Below, one piece after another: positions 57,108 to 64,000 of a stretch of 64,000 nt of DNA. Below the pieces are notes generated by a model. The model did not search any database. It saw only the letters and a list, made by a program, of their open reading frames with translations, and had not been told where the DNA came from. The position numbers and the translations under genes are program-made. Numbering within the stretch: position 1 is the first letter of the stretch; every line of letters starts with the position of its first letter. Location: contig JAIYCX010000039.1 of assembly GCA_027487795.1 (NCBI GenBank), positions 291,811 to 355,810 on the forward strand, read 5' to 3'. The DNA comes from Pseudomonadota bacterium (GTDB lineage: Bacteria; Bdellovibrionota_C; UBA2361; SZUA-149; DAOLCO01).

Positions 57108-58304
57108 ATGAATAAAAATAATATAGAAGATATCAATAAAAATAGCTTAGAAGAGCTTGGGTCGTTTGCGGGTACTATAGCACATGATTTAAATAATATT
57201 TTAATGGCCGTTCTTGGTCATTTATCTTTACTAAGGCTTACTAAAGACTTAGGAGGAGACCCTTCACTTAAGGCTGCCGAAGAGGGAGCTAGAAAAGCTG
57301 CAGATTTATCAAAGCAAATATTACAGTATGCGAAAGTACCTAATTCTTCAAATTCTGACTTCTACGAACATAGTGAAGCACTAGACTTAACCGAGTCAGT
57401 TAGCGATGCAATTAGTTTATTCTCTCCAAATTTACCAGATACTATTACAGTTACTTTAAAGATATATGATAGTAAATTGTCAGTTGCTGCCCATGAATCT
57501 AGCATTACTCAAATTGTTTCAAATCTTTTACTAAATGCTAGAGATGCAATGCCTGATGGAGGCACGCTAGTTGTGTCTTTAAATAAGGTAATATTAAAAG
57601 ATACAATTTCTATAAATGGTAGTTCAATAGGTCCTGGAGAATTTGCATCTATTGGTATTTCTGATTCCGGTATTGGAATGTCAGAGGAGATTAAAAAAAG
57701 AATTTTTGAACCTTTTTTTACTACTAAGAGAGGAACTGGAACAGGTCTAGGTTTAGCTACAGTTTTTCAAATAGCAAAAGGACTAGGAGGAAGTATAAAT
57801 GTAGTTTCTACACCTGGTGAAGGATCGTTGTTTTCTGTAATGATCCCGCTTTTAAGACACACAGATTCAATTAATCAGGAAATACATAAATCAGAAACTG
57901 TATCGATAGAAAAAAAATTAATAAAAGATAATAATACTCATACGATTTTAGTCGTAGATGATGAAGACTCTGTTAGATTGGTTCTTTCAAAAAGTTTAGA
58001 AGTCCTTGGATATAATGTTGTTACTGCAGAAAATGGTAATTCTGCCTTAGAAGTTTTTAGCCAATTAAATAATGAGATCTCTTTAGTTGTTATGGATATG
58101 ATAATGCCTAACATGCCCGGTCAGGAACTGTTTTTTGCCTTAAAGAGAATAAATAATGATGTGAAAGTTTTAATTTCTTCAGGTTATGCCTCTGATCATA
58201 ATATTCAATTACTTCTTGAGAATGGCGCATTAGGGCTTATACAAAAACCTTTTTCAGTGGATGAGCTAGGAGAGAAAATTAAAGAGGTACTTAATTATGA
58301 ATAG
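57108..58304 (+). CDS. Hybrid sensor histidine kinase with C-terminal receiver
   Basis: A 398-residue soluble protein from ATG 57108. The H-box FAGTIAHDLNN has His26 as the phosphorylation site, with no sensory domain before it. The HATPase domain has LLNARDAMPDGG (N-box), ISDSGIGMS (G1) and GTGTGLGLATVF (G2). The receiver domain near 283-398 has LVVDDE and the phospho-acceptor near D330, in VVMDMIMP. Signals must therefore come through a partner or through the cytoplasm. It overlaps dus by 8 nt. Confidence 0.9.
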   Translation: MNKNNIEDINKNSLEELGSFAGTIAHDLNNILMAVLGHLSLLRLTKDLGGDPSLKAAEEGARKAADLSKQILQYAKVPNSSNSDFYEHSEALDLTESVSDAISLFSPNLPDTITVTLKIYDSKLSVAAHESSITQIVSNLLLNARDAMPDGGTLVVSLNKVILKDTISINGSSIGPGEFASIGISDSGIGMSEEIKKRIFEPFFTTKRGTGTGLGLATVFQIAKGLGGSINVVSTPGEGSLFSVMIPLLRHTDSINQEIHKSETVSIEKKLIKDNNTHTILVVDDEDSVRLVLSKSLEVLGYNVVTAENGNSALEVFSQLNNEISLVVMDMIMPNMPGQELFFALKRINNDVKVLISSGYASDHNIQLLLENGALGLIQKPFSVDELGEKIKEVLNYE

Positions 58305-59298
58305 TTTAACTATTGGCTCAGTTATCACTAAACCCAATCTAATACTTGCGCCAATGTCAGGTGTTACGAATTCTTCTTTTCGTCGTCTTATTAGAGAAGA
58401 AAATGGCTCCTCCCTTGGACTTGTTGTTACAGAGTTTATAAGTATAGAAGCTTTAACCAGGGGTCAAGAAAGAAGTAAGTTAATGATGAAATTTCAAGAA
58501 GTAGAAAGGCCTATTTCTATACAAATTTTTGGATATGATATCGGTAGAATGGTAGATGCTGCCAAAATGGTTGAACAAGTCGGGGCAGAAATTGTTGATA
58601 TTAACTCCGGCTGTCCTGTTCCCAAAGTAGTTAGAAGAGGAGGAGGTTGTGAATTAATGAGGCAGCCTTTGCATATGGCATCAATGCTTAATGAAGTAGC
58701 AAAAGCAGTTAAAATACCACTTACTTTAAAAATTAGATCTGGCTGGAATGAGAACTCAAAAAATGCTTTAGAAATAGCAAAAATAGCAGAAGAGTCCGGC
58801 GTTAAGATGTTAACTATTCATGGAAGAACCAGGGAGCAGCTTTATAGAGGTGAATCAGACTGGGACATTATTTCAGATGTCGCTGATCAAGTTAAAATAC
58901 CTGTTGTAGGAAGTGGTGATATTGTGGATGGACCAAGTGCGCTAAAAGCACTGAATAAGAATGTTTCTGGAATTATGATAGGCCGCGGAGCTTTATCAAA
59001 TCCATGGATATTTAAGGACATAGAAAAATTCAGACAAGGGATAGAGGTACCTAAAAGAAGTTTAAGCGAAGTTATCAGAGTATTACTTCGTTATAAGGAA
59101 TTATTAATAGAGGATGTTCCTGAACGAGCAGTATTAGGAAAGCTGAAACAATTAATTTCACAATCTATAAAAGAAGGCCCTGTGCTTGCTCATAATGGGG
59201 GAGAGATTGCGCAGTTAAGACGAGATTTATGCAGAATGATAAAAATAGATGAAGTAGAGACTCGTTTAAAACAGGAATATGAAAAGGCCTTAAATTAG
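58297..59298 (+). CDS. dusB: tRNA dihydrouridine synthase, DusB-like
   Basis: A flavin enzyme that reduces uridines in the tRNA D-loop. The 333-residue protein has the N-terminal PMSGVTNSSFRRL, the catalytic Cys region INSGCPVPKVVRRGGGCELM (shown in part: SGCPVPKVV), HGRTREQLYRGES and GSGDI plus IGRGALSNPW. The catalytic cysteine and the FMN-binding glycines are present. DusA and DusC are alternatives, but the motif RGGGCELM favours DusB. It starts inside the kinase gene. Confidence 0.9.
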   Translation: MNSLTIGSVITKPNLILAPMSGVTNSSFRRLIREENGSSLGLVVTEFISIEALTRGQERSKLMMKFQEVERPISIQIFGYDIGRMVDAAKMVEQVGAEIVDINSGCPVPKVVRRGGGCELMRQPLHMASMLNEVAKAVKIPLTLKIRSGWNENSKNALEIAKIAEESGVKMLTIHGRTREQLYRGESDWDIISDVADQVKIPVVGSGDIVDGPSALKALNKNVSGIMIGRGALSNPWIFKDIEKFRQGIEVPKRSLSEVIRVLLRYKELLIEDVPERAVLGKLKQLISQSIKEGPVLAHNGGEIAQLRRDLCRMIKIDEVETRLKQEYEKALN

Positions 59299-59305
59299 AA
59301 ATTAT

Positions 59306-60118
59306 ATGGAAGACTTTCTAGTCGTTAAAAATTTAAGAAAAAACTTTGGAAAGAAAACTATCCTATCTTCAATAAATCTTAGTATTGAAGGTGGAACAAT
59401 AGTTGGAATCATTGGACAATCGGGATCTGGGAAAAGTACTTTTTTAAAATGTCTATCTGGTGTGTTTTCAGACTATGAAGGTGAAATTAAGTGGGGCCAG
59501 AATGAAGAAGGAAAGAAGAATAAATCTCCTGAAATAGGTTATCTATTTCAAGAGGGCGCTTTGTTTGATTCTATGGACGTAGTTAGTAATGTAATGTTTC
59601 CATTATTACATACTGTTAAAGGCTATGATAAATTTTTAGCTAATTTTAATAAGCAAAATTTATCTGAAAATAATAAAACTCTATTTTCACATGCATACGA
59701 GAGAGCTTGTATTATGCTTGAAAGAGTTGGGCTATCTAAGGCAGTATCTAAGTCTCCTAGTGAACTTAGTGGCGGTATGAGGAAGAGAGTTGGTATAGCT
59801 AGAGCACTTATTTCTGGTCCTGATCTGTTGTTATTAGATGATCCTACCGCAGGACTAGACCCGGTTACTGCAAATAGCATCATGGAATTAATTAAAGAAC
59901 TTTCCATAGAAACAAAATGCACTACAATTATAGTTAGTCACGATATAAGGCGATTAATTCCTAGGGTAAGTAGGGTAATTATGTTTTCTGTTAATGGTAT
60001 GATACAGGGTGACTACCCTAGAGAAAGAATTACCGAAATTAATAGTCAGGTAATACACAATAAACCTATGTATGATTTTATCTCCACAAGGTTTGATTTT
60101 CTTTCTAGTCAAAATTAA
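59306..60118 (+). CDS. MlaF-like ABC ATPase
   Basis: A 270-residue ABC ATPase of the type that serves phospholipid-transport systems (MlaF/Ttg2A). Walker A is GQSGSGKST, the signature is LSGGMRKRVGIARAL (the GMxxRV form is typical of this subfamily), Walker B is DLLLLDDPTAGLD, and the switch is in VSHDIRRL. There is a Lys/Asn/Phe-rich insertion at about 110-135 before the signature. No MlaE, MlaD or other permease is adjacent, so its partners must be elsewhere. Confidence 0.85.
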   Translation: MEDFLVVKNLRKNFGKKTILSSINLSIEGGTIVGIIGQSGSGKSTFLKCLSGVFSDYEGEIKWGQNEEGKKNKSPEIGYLFQEGALFDSMDVVSNVMFPLLHTVKGYDKFLANFNKQNLSENNKTLFSHAYERACIMLERVGLSKAVSKSPSELSGGMRKRVGIARALISGPDLLLLDDPTAGLDPVTANSIMELIKELSIETKCTTIIVSHDIRRLIPRVSRVIMFSVNGMIQGDYPRERITEINSQVIHNKPMYDFISTRFDFLSSQN

Positions 60119-60174
60119 AGGCAGCATATTGAAAGTTGCGGTAAGAAAATTGAATTAAGGCATATAAAATTGAT

Positions 60175-61026
60175 ATGACAGGTAGTAGATATACAGGTAG
60201 AGATTTAGTTGAGTTACAGGAAGATTTCCTAGAAGGAATAAGTGTACCCAAATCATTAGATTTTTCTCCAGATAAATTTCAGATTGAAGCGATTGATTCT
60301 ATTGCAGCAGGATATGATACCTTAGTGGTTGCCCCTACTGGAACAGGAAAAACATATATTGCCGTTCAGTGCATAGCGCATATGATTTCTCAAGGTAAAA
60401 GAGCTGTATACACTGCTCCTTTAAAAGCTTTATCGAATACAAAATATACAGAATTTAGAAAAAGATTTGAACCTCATTTTACTGTCGGGTTGCTAACTGG
60501 AGATAGAAAAATAGACGGTGATGCCGACGTAGTAGTTGCGACTACTGAAATATATAGAAATGAACTTTACAATTATGGAGAGAATTATTCACTAGTAGTT
60601 CTTGATGAATTCCATTATATCTCGGACTCACAAAGAGGCCCTGTATGGGAGGAAAGTATTATTCTTTCTCCAAAAAATTCTACTTTATTAATGCTTTCAG
60701 CTTCTGTTTCAAATGCTACAGAAATAGCTTCTTGGATACAATCTGTAAGAGAAAGACCAGTTAGAGTAATTACTGAAACACATAGGCCAGTAGAGCTTAG
60801 ACTTGGCTTTTTTCATCCAGATTTAGGAGTGATGCCATTAGAGAATAAGGATGGAACTTTACTAAGGGAAGTAGAGGATTTTTATTCCGCAGGAAGAGAG
60901 AGTTCTTATCGTTTTAAAAAGGGTGGTCGGTATCGTCAGGGACAAAGTAAACAGGGTCAAAATGGATCTTATGGTAATTCAAGAGAAGGCTCTTCGACTG
61001 GATCTCGAAGTAGGAGAAAAAGATGA
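60175..61026 (+). CDS. Ski2-like helicase, first RecA domain (part 1 of 2)
   Basis: A 283-residue protein with the N-terminal RecA domain of a Ski2-type RNA helicase. Q-like FQIEAID precedes motif I, APTGTGKT (about residue 53). TAPLKALSNTKY (Ia), TTEIYRNEL (Ib), LDEFH (II, near 143) and LSASVSN (III) follow. After RPVELRLGFF the sequence becomes low-complexity: Gly/Ser/Arg/Gln-rich up to RSRRKR. The second RecA domain is missing and lies in the next gene, with a 4-nt ATGA overlap. This protein should be inactive alone. Confidence 0.85.
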   Translation: MTGSRYTGRDLVELQEDFLEGISVPKSLDFSPDKFQIEAIDSIAAGYDTLVVAPTGTGKTYIAVQCIAHMISQGKRAVYTAPLKALSNTKYTEFRKRFEPHFTVGLLTGDRKIDGDADVVVATTEIYRNELYNYGENYSLVVLDEFHYISDSQRGPVWEESIILSPKNSTLLMLSASVSNATEIASWIQSVRERPVRVITETHRPVELRLGFFHPDLGVMPLENKDGTLLREVEDFYSAGRESSYRFKKGGRYRQGQSKQGQNGSYGNSREGSSTGSRSRRKR

Positions 61027-62444
61027 GTGCTGAGGTAACATTAGCTCAAATAGTCACTGAGCTTGGAAGAAAGAACTTACTACCTGCTATAGTATTTCGT
61101 AGCTCAAGAGCAACATGTGACGAAGATGTTGAAAAAACTGCTCAAAATAAGAGAATGGCCCTTGAGCGAAGTCAGCAGACAATCATAAGACAAAAAATAG
61201 AAGAGATTTGCTCTAGATATGATCTTGATGTTTCACTAATTACATCTCATCCACAGTATGCTTCTTTAATAAACTGTGCTGTCGGAGCGCACCATGCTGG
61301 CCAGTTATTGATGTGGAGATTGCTTCTTGAAGAACTTATGTGCGTTGGGTTACTTCGAATTCTAGTAGCAACAGGAACTGTTGCTGCTGGTGTAGATTTT
61401 CCTGCTAGAACAGTTATCGTAACTGCGCATTCTAGAAGAGGTTCTGAAGGATTTCAAAAGCTATCTTCTGCGGAATTTCAGCAAATGTCAGGCCGAGCAG
61501 GAAGAAGAGGTAAGGATACAGTCGGATTTTGTTTAGCGGCACCTTCACGTTTTTGTGATGCTAGAGTACTTAGAGATATTGCTAAAAGACCTCCTGAACC
61601 GCTTAGATCTTCTTATTTTCCAAGTCCCAGCACTGTTTTGAATTTACTTAGATATAGAACAGTAGATGGTCTTAAGTACACAGTAGAGAGGAGTTTAGCT
61701 GCATTTACTGATAAAAGAGAAGGTGAGTTATTAAGACAAGAAGCTGATCAGACTGAGTCAGATTATGTTGAATTAAAGAGCAAGGGTGTTAGCTCTGATA
61801 ATATAAGATTAAAGAAAACTAAAAAAAGAATTGGAAGATTAAGAAGAGAAGCAAACGACTTAGATCATAAACAAAGTGATTTACTAGCGGCATCTTTGAG
61901 AGGTCTTGAAACTCTTGGGTATGTGGGTGATGACAAGGTATCTGAGAAAGGCCAATGGGCTGCTAATCTTTGCACTACTTTAGTTATCGAATTAGCAGAA
62001 ATTATAGAGGGTGGCTTAGTGTCTGCCTCTGAACCTGAAAAGTTAGTTTCTATAATCGCTTCTTTTAATGGTGATAGTCATCGTTCTTACATAAAAGGAA
62101 AAGATCAAATATTAACTAATGCAGAAATTGATTCTATTAATTCACTTCTAGCACGTGTTCGATCTTTTGGAATGCCTGGCGTATTAGAAGATAGAGAGGT
62201 TGTAGAAGACGCTTGCCGTACTGTTTTAACTTGGATGAAATCACCTGACTGGATACAGTTTAGAGCGTTGCTTATTTTGAGTGGTGTAGCTGAAGGAGAT
62301 GCAGCTCGTTTAATAACGCAAACTGCAGAGCAGTTAAATCAAATATCAAGATTGACCGAATCTCATCCAGAACTTGCAAAGTGTGCCGCTGAAATGAGAA
62401 TGAAGTTACTAAGACCACCTCTTACTGAAGCTTTTGAGTTTTAG
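61023..62444 (+). CDS. Ski2-like helicase, second RecA domain and C-terminal part (part 2 of 2)
   Basis: A 473-residue protein that completes the helicase. It begins with LPAIVFRSSRATCDEDVE (motif IV), and carries ATGTVAAGVDFPART (motif V) and QMSGRAGRRG (motif VI, near residue 153). A winged-helix and helical-bundle part follows, as in Ski2-type proteins. ATG 61023 overlaps the stop of part 1 (ATGA), which suits translational coupling. Adding one base to the five-A run before it (61017-61021) would fuse both frames in register, so an indel is an alternative explanation. Confidence 0.85.
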   Translation: MSAEVTLAQIVTELGRKNLLPAIVFRSSRATCDEDVEKTAQNKRMALERSQQTIIRQKIEEICSRYDLDVSLITSHPQYASLINCAVGAHHAGQLLMWRLLLEELMCVGLLRILVATGTVAAGVDFPARTVIVTAHSRRGSEGFQKLSSAEFQQMSGRAGRRGKDTVGFCLAAPSRFCDARVLRDIAKRPPEPLRSSYFPSPSTVLNLLRYRTVDGLKYTVERSLAAFTDKREGELLRQEADQTESDYVELKSKGVSSDNIRLKKTKKRIGRLRREANDLDHKQSDLLAASLRGLETLGYVGDDKVSEKGQWAANLCTTLVIELAEIIEGGLVSASEPEKLVSIIASFNGDSHRSYIKGKDQILTNAEIDSINSLLARVRSFGMPGVLEDREVVEDACRTVLTWMKSPDWIQFRALLILSGVAEGDAARLITQTAEQLNQISRLTESHPELAKCAAEMRMKLLRPPLTEAFEF

Positions 62445-62549
62445 GACTAAAATTTTTTAATTTATTTTCAACCTTGCACTTGCACTTTACGATATTCAGA
62501 ATTAGCTTTAATTAAATTTTAATTTAAGCATCAAAACAACACTATTTAA

Positions 62550-63191
62550 ATGAAAGATATAGATACAGATAAAGAAAATATGACAGATGAAAATAGTCAA
62601 GAATTGAATGATTTTGATACTGAAGATAATCTTGAAGAGGTTAATTCTAGTACTGAAAATGAGCAGTCAGGTACTGACTTAACTTTTATTATGACACTTC
62701 AAGCAGAGGTAAAAGAATTACAAAATAAATATCTTTATGCCATGGCTGAAATGGATAATATGAAGAAGAGATTTATCAAAGAAAGGTCAGAACTAAGAAA
62801 ATATGAGGGCGAGAATATTTCTAGAGACTTACTTGAAATATTAGATGATTTAGAGAGAACAAAGGAACTTCCAAATGAAACTCCTTCTTCGACTATTCTA
62901 GAGGGCTTAGGATTAATTTCAGCCAGAATGAAATCTATATTCGAAAGATATCAGATTACTGGAGAAGATTCTAAGGGACAAAAATTTGATCCATTTAAAC
63001 ACGAAGCTTTAACTGCAATTAACAGTGATGAAATAGAAGCTGGTATCATAATTCAACAATTACGTAAGGCATTTTATATAAAGGATAAATTACTGAGACC
63101 TGCGCAAGTTGTTGTTTCTTCAGGACCATTTGTTAAAAAAGACGAAATTCAGGAGAATATTGAACCTGAAGAAATGAATGAAGACGTTTAA
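62550..63191 (+). CDS. grpE: GrpE nucleotide-exchange factor
   Basis: The cofactor that releases ADP from DnaK. The 213-residue protein has an acidic N-terminus, a coiled-coil region (about 48-90: LQAEVKELQNKYLYAMAEMDNMKKRF, given in part) and the C-terminal beta-wing domain (KFDPFKHEALTAI and the ending RPAQVVVS). Order grpE-dnaK is the standard one. Confidence 0.95.
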   Translation: MKDIDTDKENMTDENSQELNDFDTEDNLEEVNSSTENEQSGTDLTFIMTLQAEVKELQNKYLYAMAEMDNMKKRFIKERSELRKYEGENISRDLLEILDDLERTKELPNETPSSTILEGLGLISARMKSIFERYQITGEDSKGQKFDPFKHEALTAINSDEIEAGIIIQQLRKAFYIKDKLLRPAQVVVSSGPFVKKDEIQENIEPEEMNEDV

Positions 63192-63259
63192 TAAAAATTT
63201 GATTAAAAAGTTAATTATTAATTTAGAAGGACTTGCGGACATAGAAGCTAGTGATTATC

Positions 63260-63282
63260 TTCTCTTCAACGAGAGAAGAGAA
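63260..63282. repeat. Hairpin between grpE and dnaK
   Basis: TTCTCTTC (63260-63267) pairs with GAAGAGAA (63275-63282) across a 7-nt loop. A slightly shifted pairing is also possible. It lies in the 145-nt gap. It may be a processing or attenuation site. CIRCE and a sigma-32 promoter were looked for and not found. Confidence 0.5.
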
Positions 63283-63327
63283 TTTTAAAAAATAGATTCT
63301 ATTTCACTAAATTTACGGAGTATATAA

Positions 63328-64000
<673 letters not shown>

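Noticed and set aside
61017..61026. Programmed -1 frameshift joining the helicase halves
   Set aside because: The slippery stretch is A AAA AGA, so the A-site Arg tRNA would mispair after slipping. The ATGA overlap explains expression more simply.

Overview
The window is AT-rich, gene-dense DNA from a free-living Gram-negative bacterium. Outer-membrane biology is explicit: a type II secretion secretin, LptE, a TonB/TolA-type protein, beta-barrel proteins and several lipoproteins. The content (GspC-D-E, an MJ0042 zinc-ribbon protein, an NtrC-type regulator, HemX-HemA, a Ski2-like helicase) resembles lineages once called Deltaproteobacteria, such as SAR324 or Bdellovibrionota. I cannot place it more exactly from sequence alone. 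No rRNA, insertion sequence, prophage or CRISPR array was seen. There is one tRNA gene.

Layout. 1-6,982 (minus strand): an Rrf2-type regulator, an unusual pair of E1-like (ThiF/MoeB-related) genes, then gspC, gspD and the start of gspE. 7,232-9,706: two divergent lipoprotein genes. 9,707-14,328: dnaG, rpoD and a CAU-anticodon tRNA. 14,379-21,035: a TonB/TolA-type protein, tatA, a zinc-ribbon membrane protein, rlmB, trpS and a purN-nadD-type fusion. 21,226-24,417: rpsO, a structured leader, pnp and dut. 24,522-32,804: a phosphoesterase, leuS, lptE, a deoxyhypusine-synthase-like enzyme and a glycosyltransferase. 32,805-39,141: a HAD phosphatase, cutA, dacB, mltD, hemX and hemA. 40,298-44,942: cytochrome c, gltX, uvrB and a cyclophilin. 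44,917-51,110: an ABC-type envelope cassette with a LolA-like carrier and two barrel-type proteins. 52,186-56,696: an NtrC-type regulator, ftsZ, an Mrp-type ATPase and a cold-shock protein. 57,108-64,000: a hybrid kinase, a dihydrouridine synthase, an MlaF-like ATPase, a two-gene Ski2-like helicase, grpE and dnaK (cut by the window end).

Most of this is housekeeping, but several features stand out. The clearest is at 4,903-6,416. An intact E1-like adenylyltransferase with a C-terminal TusA-like domain has no ATG, GTG or TTG start and appears to begin at ATT. Next to it lies a short, degenerate E1-like protein that keeps the RYxRQ helix but has lost the nucleotide-binding glycines. Together they look like an asymmetric E1 pair resembling the eukaryotic APPBP1/UBA3 arrangement. 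Other notable items are FtsZ with a long N-terminal extension and an internal Shine-Dalgarno/ATG, the Ski2-like helicase split between its two RecA domains, a PurN-NadD fusion, an RpoD with an AT-hook-like tail in place of region 1.1, a long hairpin in the pnp leader, and cutA/dacB genes whose start codons overlap on opposite strands.
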